From the NCBI GenBank assembly GCA_009838765.1, contig VXQX01000086.1, positions 29,532 through 93,531 on the forward strand: 64,000 nucleotides of DNA. Direction: 5' to 3'. Numbering within the stretch: the stretch's first letter is position 1; every line of letters begins with the position of its first letter. The notes beneath the pieces are model-generated. The model did not search any database, was not told where the DNA came from, and saw nothing but the letters and a program-made list of their open reading frames with translations. Of the stretch, positions 34,059 through 43,842 are shown in pieces. This DNA is from Gemmatimonadales bacterium. Lineage in GTDB: Bacteria; Gemmatimonadota; Gemmatimonadetes; Palauibacterales; Palauibacteraceae. Both the position numbers and the translations under genes were made by a program.

Positions 34059-37004
34059 GTGATCCCCAAGGAGTGTAAGCGGCTCGCGGAGGTGGATTTT
34101 CCGATCGCGGAGGTCTCCCGGCATGCGGTGCGAGAAAAGTCGATTCGGCACGGGCACCCGTCCACCCTCCACCAGTGGTGGGCGCGGAGACCGCTGGCCT
34201 CTTCTCGCGCCGTGCTCCTGGCGCTTCTGCTGCCCGACCCCTGCGACGAACATTGCCCGGAAGAGTTCAAGAAGCGCGCTTGCGGCATCCTCCGTGAGGT
34301 TCGGCAACCGCCGCGGACGGATGCCGAACTTCGCAAGGCACTGCTGTGGTTCATCGGAACGTTCGCAAACTGGGATCTGGCGGCCGAGGCGACGTACGTG
34401 CGGGTGGCACGGAACCTGGTGAAGGCCGCGCACGGCGACCAAGCGCCGCTTGTCGTAGATCCGTTCGCGGGGGGTGGCTCGATTCCGCTGGAGGCGTTAC
34501 GGCTCGGCTGCGAGGCATTCGCCAGTGACCTAAACCCCGTGGCGTGCCTCATCCTCAAGGTGCTGCTGGAGGACATCCCCCGTCACGGCCCCGAGTTGGC
34601 GGACGAGTTGCGGAGAGTTGGCGCGGATATCAAACGGCAAGCAGAGGAGGAACTCTCCGACCTCTATCCCACGGACCCGGATGGCGCAACGCCAATCGCG
34701 TACCTGTGGGCGCGCACCGTGCGCTGCGAGACCCCGGAGTGCGGCGCAGAGATCCCGCTGATGCGCTCCTTCTGGCTCTGTAAGAAGAAGACGCGTCGAC
34801 GGGCGTTGAAGCCGCTGGTCACGCACGATAAGGGAGTCGCGCCCGCGGTCGCGTTCGAAGTGTTCGAGCCTAAGACAGACGCAGAGGTGCGCGGCGGGAC
34901 CGTGGTGCGCGCAAAGGCGACGTGCCTGTGTTGCGGTGGGGTTTTGCCTCCAGATCGTGTGCGCGCGCAATTGACCGCCCAACGCGGCGGCGCAGACGTG
35001 ATCTTCGATCACGACGGGCACCGGATCGGCGGCGCGCGCATGACGGCCGTGGTGACCCTTCGGCCGGGTGAGCGGGGACGACACTACAGGCTGCCGACCG
35101 ATGCGGACTACGCCGCAGTGAGGAGGGCGCAGGGGCGGGTACGGCGCATGCTGGACGAGTGGGCGGCCGGAGGAAAGCAGGCCCTCTGTCCGGTTCCGGA
35201 TGAACCCTTGCCTCCCATCGGCACCCTCGGATTCCGAGTCCAGCGCTACGGGATGCTTAAATGGGGCGACCTGTTCACGGCGAGGCAGAAGGCCGCCCTG
35301 TCGACGTTGGTCTCGCAGACGTCTTCGACAACGCTGGCCGATACCGACGCTTCTCTGCTAGCGATCGGGAAGCTCGTCGATCTCGGAAACACACTTTGTG
35401 ACTGGATGCCGGGACAAGAGTGTCCATCGGCCGTATTCAAGCTCGGCCGAGTCAAGCCGGGCTGGGATTTTGTCGAAGGCTGTGTCACCAGCGAGTCGAG
35501 CGGCTCGTTGCATAAGTGTACTGCCAACCTCGCAGCAGGAATCGTGTCAGCGCATGTGAACGGCGCTTCGAATGGCCAAGTCATGCAGGCCAGGGCGCAG
35601 GATTCACCTCTGCCGGACTCCTCCTCGGCTGTCTACTTCACAGATCCACCGTATTACAACGCGATTCCGTACTCCGATCTATCGGACGTCTTTCTCGTGT
35701 GGATGAAGCGTACGCCATCGAATCAACCGGGAGCATGGGACCCATTTGATCGCGACAATCCGCTTTCGCCGAAGATTGACGAGGTTGTTCAGGACGAGAC
35801 CAAGCAAGCTGGCGGTCGATCGAAGGACCGCGTGTGGTTCGAGGAAACGATGGCGAAGGCTTTCGCCGAGCACCGCCGGATCCTGCGCGAGGACGGCGTG
35901 GGCTCGGTGGTCTTCGCCCATAAGACCACCGAGGGGTGGGAGGCGCTGCTTTCCGGCATGATTCGCGGTGGATGGACGATCACCGGGTCCTGGCCCATCG
36001 CCACTGAGATGCCCCATCGGATTCGAGCACGAGACTCTGCTGCTCTGGCCACGAGCGTTCATCTCATCTGCCGGCCTAGGCCCGACGATGCCTCGGTCGG
36101 AGACTGGGCCGATGTGCTCGAAGATCTACCGATCCGTGTGGCGGATTGGATCGAGCGTCTGCAGGGCGAAGGCATCCGTGGTGCCGATCTGGTCTTCGCG
36201 TGTATCGGTCCGGCGCTGGAGATCTTCAGCCGCTACCGCCGGGTCGAAACGGCCGAAGGCCGCACCGTCGATCTCCCCGAGTACTTGGAGAAGGTCTGGG
36301 AGGTGGTCGGCCGCGCCGCACTAGGTCAAGTGCTTGGTGGGCGACAGGAGTTCGGGAGTAACGGATTGGCCGGGGCGCTTGAGGAGGATGCCCGGCTGAC
36401 CGCACTCTTTCTGTGGACACTCCAGAGCACGGATCTGCCCCCGTCCAACGGCAAGAAGGAGACGGAGGACACGGAAGCTGTAGCGACGGCTGCGGCGCGA
36501 GGCTTCACCCTTCCCTACGACGTCGTGCGCCGCTTCGCGCAGCCTATGGGAATCGACCTTGACCGCTGGAACGACCGCATCGTCGGACAGAAGAAGGGCG
36601 TGGTACGACTGCTACCTGTGTCGGAACGTGCCAGGGAGTTGTTCGGCGAAGACGGTGCTCGCATGGCGGCGCAGAGGATCGAGGGCGATGCGACCGTAGA
36701 TCCGCAAGGCGCGCTCTTTCCGGACGTCGACACGACGCCGACGCCCATTGGTCCGCGAGGCGGACGGCAGCGCGAGCGCGACGGCGAACTCCGAACACAC
36801 GAGACGACCACGCTCGACCGCGTACATGCGGCCATGCTTCTTCAGGCTAGCGGGCACGCCAACGCGCTGCGCCGGCTGATCGACGCCGAAATGGATCGTG
36901 GACCCGACTTCCTGCGTCTCGCCAACGCGCTTTCCGCCCTTTATCCTCGCGGAAGCCGGGAGAAGCGGCTCTTGGATGCTATGCTACTGGGAGTCCCGAG
37001 ATGA
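34059..37004 (+). CDS. DUF1156 adenine-specific DNA methyltransferase
   Basis: 981 residues. The N-terminal DUF1156 signature is clear: AEVDFPIAEVSRHAVREKSI then HPSTLHQWWARRPLASSRAV. SAM-binding motif I is VVDPFAGGGSIPLEALRLGC (about 135) with LNPVACLILK. A Zn-ribbon-like insert has paired cysteines (RCETPECGAE, ATCLCCGGVLPP). The catalytic motif IV is YFTDPPYYNAIPYSDLSDVF (about 528). These are large N6-adenine methylases (COG1743) that co-occur with DUF499 ATPases and helicases in predicted modification-dependent defence systems. GTG start; it lies 7 bases after the helicase gene. Confidence 0.9.
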   Translation: MIPKECKRLAEVDFPIAEVSRHAVREKSIRHGHPSTLHQWWARRPLASSRAVLLALLLPDPCDEHCPEEFKKRACGILREVRQPPRTDAELRKALLWFIGTFANWDLAAEATYVRVARNLVKAAHGDQAPLVVDPFAGGGSIPLEALRLGCEAFASDLNPVACLILKVLLEDIPRHGPELADELRRVGADIKRQAEEELSDLYPTDPDGATPIAYLWARTVRCETPECGAEIPLMRSFWLCKKKTRRRALKPLVTHDKGVAPAVAFEVFEPKTDAEVRGGTVVRAKATCLCCGGVLPPDRVRAQLTAQRGGADVIFDHDGHRIGGARMTAVVTLRPGERGRHYRLPTDADYAAVRRAQGRVRRMLDEWAAGGKQALCPVPDEPLPPIGTLGFRVQRYGMLKWGDLFTARQKAALSTLVSQTSSTTLADTDASLLAIGKLVDLGNTLCDWMPGQECPSAVFKLGRVKPGWDFVEGCVTSESSGSLHKCTANLAAGIVSAHVNGASNGQVMQARAQDSPLPDSSSAVYFTDPPYYNAIPYSDLSDVFLVWMKRTPSNQPGAWDPFDRDNPLSPKIDEVVQDETKQAGGRSKDRVWFEETMAKAFAEHRRILREDGVGSVVFAHKTTEGWEALLSGMIRGGWTITGSWPIATEMPHRIRARDSAALATSVHLICRPRPDDASVGDWADVLEDLPIRVADWIERLQGEGIRGADLVFACIGPALEIFSRYRRVETAEGRTVDLPEYLEKVWEVVGRAALGQVLGGRQEFGSNGLAGALEEDARLTALFLWTLQSTDLPPSNGKKETEDTEAVATAAARGFTLPYDVVRRFAQPMGIDLDRWNDRIVGQKKGVVRLLPVSERARELFGEDGARMAAQRIEGDATVDPQGALFPDVDTTPTPIGPRGGRQRERDGELRTHETTTLDRVHAAMLLQASGHANALRRLIDAEMDRGPDFLRLANALSALYPRGSREKRLLDAMLLGVPR

Positions 37005-37045
37005 CCATGTTGATCGGGCCTTCGATCCCCGCGCCTTGGTGAGCG

Positions 37046-38188
37046 ATGATTCTTCGATTTCGTAAGCTGCGCCTGAAGAATTGGAAGAACTTCGAGAGCG
37101 TCGATATCGATCTTCAGGATCGCATGTTCCTGGTCGGCCCCAACGCATCCGGCAAATCCAATCTCCTCGACGCCTTCCGCTTCCTCCGCGATCTGGGGTC
37201 ATCCGGCGGCGGATTCGCCGAGGCGGTCCGCCGGCGCGAAGGCGTGAGCACGATTCGTTGCCTGGCGGCGCGCCGTTATTCGGATATCGAGATCGGGGTG
37301 GAGCTCAGGGACGAGACGGACAGCTCGTGGACCTACGAGTTGGCCTTCAACCAGGACAACCAACGGCGGCCGGTGGTACGCACCGAGCGGGTGTTCCGCA
37401 ACGGGGATGTGATCATCGAGCGGCCCGATCAAGAAGACCTTCGCGACGCCGCGCGCTTGACCCAGACCCATCTCGAGCAGGTGAACGTCAATCTGCCGTT
37501 CCGCGACCTCACTGCGTTCTTCGCATCCATCAGGTATCTGCACATCGTACCGCAACTCGTTCGCGAACCGGACCGTTCGGTGGGAAGGTCGAACGATCCG
37601 TTCGGCGGGGATTTCCTGGAACAGGTCGCGCGGACGAACGCGAGAACCCGGGACGCCCGCATGCGGAGGATCCGGGAGGCTCTAGGCGTGGCTGTTCCAC
37701 AACTTGAGGAACTTGAGTTGACGCGGGACGTCCGAGGCGTACCTCATCTGAGAGCACGATACCAGCACTGGCGGCAGCACGGCGCTTGGCAGAGCGAGGG
37801 CCAGCTCTCCGACGGTACGCTTCGCTTGCTGGGTCTCCTGTGGGCCACGATGGATGGTGGCGGCCCCCTACTGCTTGAGGAACCAGAACTATCGTTGCAT
37901 CCGGAGATCGTGCGTGTGCTGCCACAGATGCTGGCGCGTGTGCAGCGCCACAGGGGGAGGCAGATCTTCCTGAGCACGCACTCGCCGGATCTCCTCCGCG
38001 ACACAGGAATCGGGCTCGACGAGACGCTGCTCTTCATCCCGAAGAAGGAGGGAACGGGTGTGAGCCCCGCAACCTCCGTGCGCGAGATCCGGCAACTGCT
38101 CGACGCTGGACTTTCCCTCGCCGAAATCGTGATCCCGAGAACGCGACCGGCGGACGTCAAGCAGTTGGCCCTTTTCGCGGATGCCTGA
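37046..38188 (+). CDS. SMC/ABC-type AAA ATPase (AAA_21-like)
   Basis: 380 residues. MILRFRKLRLKNWKNFESVD opens the RecF/SMC-like fold. Walker A is VGPNASGKSNLLDAFRFLRD (about residues 32-51), the signature region LSDGTLRLLGLLWATMDG, Walker B LLLEEPELSLHPEIVRVL and the H-loop FLSTHSPDLLRDTG. The protein lacks the long coiled coil of true SMCs. Such ATPases are paired with TOPRIM or DUF4276-type partners in OLD-like and PARIS-like defence modules. It overlaps the next gene by 8 bases, supporting a two-gene unit. Confidence 0.87.
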   Translation: MILRFRKLRLKNWKNFESVDIDLQDRMFLVGPNASGKSNLLDAFRFLRDLGSSGGGFAEAVRRREGVSTIRCLAARRYSDIEIGVELRDETDSSWTYELAFNQDNQRRPVVRTERVFRNGDVIIERPDQEDLRDAARLTQTHLEQVNVNLPFRDLTAFFASIRYLHIVPQLVREPDRSVGRSNDPFGGDFLEQVARTNARTRDARMRRIREALGVAVPQLEELELTRDVRGVPHLRARYQHWRQHGAWQSEGQLSDGTLRLLGLLWATMDGGGPLLLEEPELSLHPEIVRVLPQMLARVQRHRGRQIFLSTHSPDLLRDTGIGLDETLLFIPKKEGTGVSPATSVREIRQLLDAGLSLAEIVIPRTRPADVKQLALFADA

Positions 38189-38798
38189 GACGCCTCAGCC
38201 CGCGATCCTGACTGCCGCCGTTGAAGGTCTCGTGGACGAAGTCGTCGTCCAGAGGCTGATCGGGTTCGCGGGCGGCACGACGGGGACCGTGTACGGTCGC
38301 CAGGGAAAACCGCATCTTCGCCAGCAGATCGGTGGCTACAACCGCGCCGCACATTATTCCCCGTGGTGCGTACTCGTGGACTTGGACGCCGATGCGGATT
38401 GCGCACCCACCCTACGCGAAGAGTGGCTGCCCGGCGTGGCGCCACAGCTCTGTCTCCGCGTCGCCGTCCGCGCCGTCGAGGCGTGGTTGCTGGCGGATGC
38501 AGAAACGCTGGCGGGCTTCCTGAGCGTGCGTCGCACCCGGATCCCGGCGAACCCCGAGCAGCTCCCCGACCCCAAGAGGTTCATGATCGACATGGCGCGA
38601 AGGTCGCGCCGGCGGGCCGTCCGTAAGGACATGGTTCCTCGACCGGGAAGCGGTCGCCGCGAGGGACCCGCTTACACGTCTCGATTGATGGAGTTTGCCG
38701 ACACGGAATGGCGGCCAGAAGTTGCCGCTCGGCACTCGGACAGCTTAGACCGGGCCATCCGATGCCTGCGACGGCTTGTAGGTGCCAGCCATGGATGA
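38181..38798 (+). CDS. TOPRIM-like DUF4276-family partner protein
   Basis: 205 residues. An N-terminal acidic motif TAAVEGLVDEVVVQRLIGFA and a DxDxD motif in CVLVDLDADADCAPTLREEW match the catalytic pattern of TOPRIM nuclease domains. CLRVAVRAVEAWLLADAETL follows, as in DUF4276 proteins. The C-terminal half is basic (RRSRRRAVRKDM). The start overlaps the ATPase gene. Together they look like an ATPase plus nuclease effector pair. The exact DUF assignment is from memory of motifs and needs a profile search. Confidence 0.72.
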   Translation: MPETPQPAILTAAVEGLVDEVVVQRLIGFAGGTTGTVYGRQGKPHLRQQIGGYNRAAHYSPWCVLVDLDADADCAPTLREEWLPGVAPQLCLRVAVRAVEAWLLADAETLAGFLSVRRTRIPANPEQLPDPKRFMIDMARRSRRRAVRKDMVPRPGSGRREGPAYTSRLMEFADTEWRPEVAARHSDSLDRAIRCLRRLVGASHG

Positions 38799-38816
38799 CT
38801 CGAAGAGGGGACGCTC

Positions 38817-40952
38817 ATGCACGATGTGAGATCGATCAGCGATCTGCTCAGCCAGATCGGCCGCGGCGAGATCCTGCTCCCCGAGTTCCAGCGCGGCTAC
38901 GTGTGGAAGCGAAGCCAAGTGCGCGGGCTGGTGCAATCCCTCTACCGGAAGCACCCCACTGGACACTTGCTGGTCTGGCGCACGTACATGCCGTCCAAGG
39001 TGCGCCTCGTTGAAGCTCGCAATGGCGATGCGGCTGGCGACGGTCACTCGTTGTTGTTGCTCGATGGACAGCAGCGCCTCACGACCCTCTACGCGCTGTT
39101 TACGGGCGATGCTCCTCCGTTCTACGAGGGTGAGAAGCTGTTCTTCGATCTCTATTTCAACGTCCAGACGGAGGAGTTTCGCTTCTGGCAGAAGACCTTG
39201 ATGCAGAAGAACCCCGCATGGATCGGCGTCCACGATTTCCTGCGCGAAGAGCTGCACGGGCTGCTCCAACGCCTACCGGAACTCGAGCCGGAACACCGCG
39301 AAGTGCTTCAGCAGAACCTCGCCCGGCTCGGCCGTCTCGATCAGATCCGCAACTACACCTACACCGTCGACCGGGTCTCGGGTGACGAATTCGGCGTGGA
39401 CGAAGTGGTTGAGATCTTCAACCGCATCAACAGCAAGGGCACGCCTCTCAAGAAGGCCGATCTTGCTTTGGCCCATGTTTGCAGCATTTGGCCCGAGGCG
39501 CGGGAGGAGATGCGCACCTTCCAGGCCACGATGGCGGAGCGCGGATTCAAGATGGACTTCGACTTCTTTCTGCGATGTCTCGCCGGAGTGGCGAAGGGTT
39601 CGATCCGCCTCGAGGGCACCTTTCTCAAGATTCCTGCCACGGAACTCCAACAAGCCTGGAACCGGATGCGACCCGCATTCGAGCACCTCGTCGCCGTCCT
39701 CCGCCGCGACGCGTGCATCGGAGACGACGGCGATCTACCGACCGCCAGCGTGCTCGTGCCGGCCACCGTGTTTCTCGCACGGGAGGGCGGTCAATTCCCC
39801 TCTGATTCCGTCAAGCAGCGTTTCATTCGCTGGATTTACCTCGCGGGTCTTTGGGCGCGCTACTCGGGCGCCGCGGAGACCAAGCTTCAACAGGATGTTG
39901 CCCTCGTCGCGGGCAGCGACCCGGATCCGACACACGAACTGGAGGAGGCCATCCTGCGGGAACGCGGCCGCATCGCGTTGGAGGCGTCCGACCTGGCGGA
40001 GGTCCGCATTTCCTCCTCGGCCGCCGCCATGGCCCGTATCACCGCACGCGCCCGGGGCGCGCGCGACTGGTTCGTCGGTCTTCGCATCTACGACGAGGCG
40101 CGGGGGACGAGCAACGGATCGGAACGTCACTATGTGTTTTCGCTGCCTGTCCTCAAGAAGGCGGGGTTCGACAGCGCCGCTGACCGGAAGATCATCAACG
40201 AACTCGCCAACCGAGCCTTTCTCGCCCGCAAGGCGCCGAGAGAGGTTCGTTCCTCGCCCCCCTCCGAGTACCTGCCGAAGGTCGATGCAGATCAGCCCGG
40301 CGCGCTGAGGGCGCAGTCCATCCCGCTGGACCGCGAACTCTGGCACCCGGAGCGCTACCGCGATTTTCTGTCCGTCCGTCGCCAACTGCTTGCCCGGGCG
40401 ATCAACGAGTACATCGAGAGTTGGCGGCCGGGCGCCGGGGATGGTGTGGACACCGAGGAGTACGTCCGGCGACTAATGAGGGAGGGGGAGAGCGAAACGG
40501 TCGAGTTCAAGTCGAGCCTCCGCTGGGATCGCGTCCGGGAAAGAACGAATCGGGATCTCGAGAAGGGCGTGATCAAGACCGTGGCCGGTTTCCTCAACTC
40601 CGAGAGCGGCGGCACGCTGCTGATCGGTGTCGACGATAACGGTGAGCCGGTCGGAATCGATGTCGACTACAAGACGCTGAGGAAAGGGGACAGGGACGGG
40701 TTTCAGCTTCACCTGCAACAGATCATCGCCCGCGATCTGGGCAGATTGGTGGCGACTCATCTCACGGTGACGTTCCATGTGATCGACGGGCACGACATCT
40801 GCCAGGTCTCAACCGAGGCGGGTGATCGACCCGTCTACGCGAAGCATGGGAACAGCGACGTATTCTACCTTCGTACAGGTCCTGCGACGCAGCCGCTCTC
40901 CGTGAGGGAGACCGTGACATACGTTGGCCGTCGCTTCGGCGCTACGGGCTGA
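38817..40952 (+). CDS. DUF262 (GmrSD-N-like) protein fused to an AlbA_2/Schlafen-type domain
   Basis: 711 residues. The N-terminal DUF262 domain has LLPEFQRGYVWKRSQVRGLV, the nucleotide-handling LLLLDGQQRLTTLYALFTG (about residues 75-93) and FNRINSKGTPLKKADLALA. The middle region ends at LWHPERYRDFLSVRRQLLAR. Instead of the usual DUF1524 HNH nuclease, a C-terminal AlbA_2 domain follows from about residue 555: ESETVEFKSSLRWD, KTVAGFLNSESGGTLLIGVD, DNGEPVGIDVDY. DUF262 proteins of the GmrSD type attack modified phage DNA using NTPs. The ATG at 38817 has GAGGGGA upstream. Confidence 0.86.
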   Translation: MHDVRSISDLLSQIGRGEILLPEFQRGYVWKRSQVRGLVQSLYRKHPTGHLLVWRTYMPSKVRLVEARNGDAAGDGHSLLLLDGQQRLTTLYALFTGDAPPFYEGEKLFFDLYFNVQTEEFRFWQKTLMQKNPAWIGVHDFLREELHGLLQRLPELEPEHREVLQQNLARLGRLDQIRNYTYTVDRVSGDEFGVDEVVEIFNRINSKGTPLKKADLALAHVCSIWPEAREEMRTFQATMAERGFKMDFDFFLRCLAGVAKGSIRLEGTFLKIPATELQQAWNRMRPAFEHLVAVLRRDACIGDDGDLPTASVLVPATVFLAREGGQFPSDSVKQRFIRWIYLAGLWARYSGAAETKLQQDVALVAGSDPDPTHELEEAILRERGRIALEASDLAEVRISSSAAAMARITARARGARDWFVGLRIYDEARGTSNGSERHYVFSLPVLKKAGFDSAADRKIINELANRAFLARKAPREVRSSPPSEYLPKVDADQPGALRAQSIPLDRELWHPERYRDFLSVRRQLLARAINEYIESWRPGAGDGVDTEEYVRRLMREGESETVEFKSSLRWDRVRERTNRDLEKGVIKTVAGFLNSESGGTLLIGVDDNGEPVGIDVDYKTLRKGDRDGFQLHLQQIIARDLGRLVATHLTVTFHVIDGHDICQVSTEAGDRPVYAKHGNSDVFYLRTGPATQPLSVRETVTYVGRRFGATG

Positions 40953-41029
40953 CACCGTGCGGGACACGACGGTTCTCGACCTTGGGAGGGCAGCCCGATT
41001 GGCGCGGCTCACGTAGAGGATGACCAACC

Positions 41030-43816
41030 ATGGCGCTTAATCCCTGGTACAAGGTAGCGACGCTGCGGAAGGAGGTGCGCGAAGGGCGGTCGTTCAGTCC
41101 TGACGAATTCGCCATCGCGCTGGAACAGGTCGTGGCCGGGACGGCCCCGGCCGACTACCGCGACCCGGCGCAGTTCTTCTCGCGCACCTGTTTCACGCGT
41201 GCACTACGGGAACATTCCGGCATGGTGCTGCGCCGGCTCGAAGGCGACACGGCGAACACCGCCCCCGTCCTGACACTGGTCACGCAGTTCGGCGGCGGGA
41301 AGACGCACACGCTGACCTCGCTGTACCACATAGCGAACGCAGGCCCGAAGGCGTTCGACCTCCCCGGAGTTGGGGACCTGCTTCGGGAGGCAGGGCTTTC
41401 GCGGATCGAGGGCGGCCGCGTGGGCGTCTTCGTGGGGAACGCGTGGGACCCCGCGGAAGGCCGCGAGACGCCGTGGATCGATCTGGCCCGGCAGGTCGCT
41501 GGCGACGAGGGCGTGGCCGCGCTCGGCACGGCGAGCGCATCCACGGCGCCGGGCACCGAGGCGATCGGCCGCGTGATCGCCCTCGCCGACGCGCCTGTGC
41601 TGTTCCTGTTCGACGAGGTACTCAACTTCGTCAACCGCCACCGGGGCATGGCCGAGAGCTTCCACGCCTTTATCCAGAACCTCACCGTCGCCGTTACCGG
41701 CGCCACCGGAGCGGCCGCAGTCATCAGCCTGCCGCGAAGTCAAGTCGAGATGACCGACTGGGATCAGCAGTGGCAGGAACGGATCACGAAAGTGGTTCGT
41801 CGCGTCGCCAAAGATCTGATCGCCAACGACGAGGCCGAGATCGGCGAGGTCGTGCGCCGTCGGCTGTTCGCCGACCTGGGCAACGAGCGCATCCGCAACC
41901 GAGTGGCGAAGACGCACGCGGACTGGTGCTTCGAACGCACCGTCCGGCTTCCCGCGGAGTGGCTGGCGGTGGATACGGCGAGTACGGAAGCCAAGGCCCG
42001 AGAGGCGCTGAAGAACCGCTTCAAGGCCTGCTATCCGTTCCACCCGACCACCCTGTCCGTCTTCCACCGGAAGTGGCGGGCGTTGGCTCAGTTCCAGCAG
42101 ACGCGCGGGGCGCTGGCCATGCTGGCTCAGTGGGTCTCGTGGGCGGCGCGCCGGCAGTTCACGGAGGCGCGGACGGAAGCGCTGATCACGCTGGGGTCGG
42201 CGCCGCTGCATGCGGAGGAGTTCCGCGCCGTGGTGCTCGGACAACTGGGCGAGGCCAAGATGGACGCGGCCATCGCGGCGGACATCGCCGGAGAGGCCCC
42301 GCACGCCCGGGCCCTCGACGCCGACACGCGCGGCGCCCTCCGCGACATCCACCGGCGCGTGGGATCGGCCATCCTGTTCGAGTCGTCCGGCGGCCAAGTG
42401 GACAAGGTCGCACACCTGCCGGAGCTGCGGTTCGCGCTCGGCGAGCCAGACGTCGAGACGACGACCGTCGACAACGCCGCGGCCGCGTTGGAGGCGGCCA
42501 GCTTCTTCATCCGCCGAGTCGGCGCAGACGGCTACCGCATCCACCACCAGGCGACGCTCCGAAAGGTTGTCAGCGACCGTCGCGCGTCGCTCGACGACGA
42601 GGCCGAGATCCGGCCGGCGGTGCGCAAGCTGGTCGAGACGGAGTTCAAACGAAACGCCGCGCTTCGGCTCATCATGTTCCCCGAGGACGGCGCCGCCATC
42701 CCCGACTCGCCGCGGCTGACACTTGCTGTAGCCGATCCTTCCGTGGAGTGGAGTGGGACCGGCGACGTGATCGAGCGCTTGGAGCGCTGGACGACGCATC
42801 GCGGGGAATCACCCCGGCTGTATCCAGGTGCGCTGGTTTGGTGCGTGAGGAAGCCGGGCCGGGAACTCCGGGACCGAGTTGAACTCTGGCTCGCCTGGAA
42901 GCGCGTCCGGCGGGAAGTGGCCGACGGCATCCTGGGGACGGAGTTCGACCGCTCCGACCGCTCTGGAGTCGATGCGAAGGTGCGGAACGCCGAGGAGGAG
43001 GCCAGGGACGAAGTGTGGGGCGGATACCGCTACGTGCTGCTCGCCGACCGCCGCGCGAACGACGGACTGCGAGTGATCGATCTGGGCGCCGGGCATTCGA
43101 GCCCCAGCGACACGCTCTCCGGCCGAGTGGTCCGCGCCTTGAAGACCGATGCGCTGCTCAACGAATCCGTCGGCGCCGGCTACATCGAGCGGCACTGGCC
43201 GCCCGCCTTCCGGGACAGCGGCGCGTGGCCGCTTGCTAGCCTGCGCAAGAGCTTCCTCGATGGTTCGCTCACGAGACTCGTCGACGCCGACGCCGTGCTG
43301 CACGACAAGATCCCGCGTTTCGTGGCGAACGGAGACTTCGGCCTCGCATCGGGCGCGAGGGACGACGGCGGCTACGACCGCCTGTGGTACCGGGAACTGC
43401 TCCCACCGGAGGAAATGGCCTTTGAAGCCGATGTCTTCCTCCTCACCAGAGCCAAGGCAGAGGAACTCACCGCGGCGCAGGACACACGGGAGCCGTCCCA
43501 GACGAAATCGCGTATGCCACCCGAGCCGCAGACCGGCGAGGACGACACGCCGCGCGACCAAGAGACCGGGGCAGAACGAACCGAACCGGAGAAAACGACG
43601 CTTCGGCTGGTCGGGGACATCCCCCCGGAACTCTGGAACCGCTTCGGAACCCGCGTGCTGCCCAAGCTGCGAACGGGCGAAGATCTCTCGGTACGTATCG
43701 ACTCGTCGGTACTTATCGCGGCCGGATCCGTCGAGAACCTGCGGAGGGAACTGCACCAAGCCCTCGAAGACTTGGGACTCGCCGGCCACATACGAATCGA
43801 ACACGAGCAACGGTAG
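41030..43816 (+). CDS. DUF499 AAA+ ATPase
   Basis: 928 residues. MALNPWYKVATLRKEVREGR is the standard opening of DUF499 (COG1483). Walker A is LVTQFGGGKTHTLTSLYHIA (about residue 86), Walker B is PVLFLFDEVLNFVNRHRGM (about 195), and FKACYPFHPTTLSVFHRKWR lies near 340. A C-terminal acidic linker precedes LRLVGDIPPELWNRFGTRVL. DUF499 ATPases travel with DUF1156 methylases, and their assembly is thought to be part of a restriction-like defence complex. Here three other genes intervene between methylase and ATPase. The ATG at 41030 has GAGG upstream. Confidence 0.9.
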   Translation: MALNPWYKVATLRKEVREGRSFSPDEFAIALEQVVAGTAPADYRDPAQFFSRTCFTRALREHSGMVLRRLEGDTANTAPVLTLVTQFGGGKTHTLTSLYHIANAGPKAFDLPGVGDLLREAGLSRIEGGRVGVFVGNAWDPAEGRETPWIDLARQVAGDEGVAALGTASASTAPGTEAIGRVIALADAPVLFLFDEVLNFVNRHRGMAESFHAFIQNLTVAVTGATGAAAVISLPRSQVEMTDWDQQWQERITKVVRRVAKDLIANDEAEIGEVVRRRLFADLGNERIRNRVAKTHADWCFERTVRLPAEWLAVDTASTEAKAREALKNRFKACYPFHPTTLSVFHRKWRALAQFQQTRGALAMLAQWVSWAARRQFTEARTEALITLGSAPLHAEEFRAVVLGQLGEAKMDAAIAADIAGEAPHARALDADTRGALRDIHRRVGSAILFESSGGQVDKVAHLPELRFALGEPDVETTTVDNAAAALEAASFFIRRVGADGYRIHHQATLRKVVSDRRASLDDEAEIRPAVRKLVETEFKRNAALRLIMFPEDGAAIPDSPRLTLAVADPSVEWSGTGDVIERLERWTTHRGESPRLYPGALVWCVRKPGRELRDRVELWLAWKRVRREVADGILGTEFDRSDRSGVDAKVRNAEEEARDEVWGGYRYVLLADRRANDGLRVIDLGAGHSSPSDTLSGRVVRALKTDALLNESVGAGYIERHWPPAFRDSGAWPLASLRKSFLDGSLTRLVDADAVLHDKIPRFVANGDFGLASGARDDGGYDRLWYRELLPPEEMAFEADVFLLTRAKAEELTAAQDTREPSQTKSRMPPEPQTGEDDTPRDQETGAERTEPEKTTLRLVGDIPPELWNRFGTRVLPKLRTGEDLSVRIDSSVLIAAGSVENLRRELHQALEDLGLAGHIRIEHEQR

Positions 43817-43842
43817 CCGGTATGGTTCCTAAGGAGATACGA

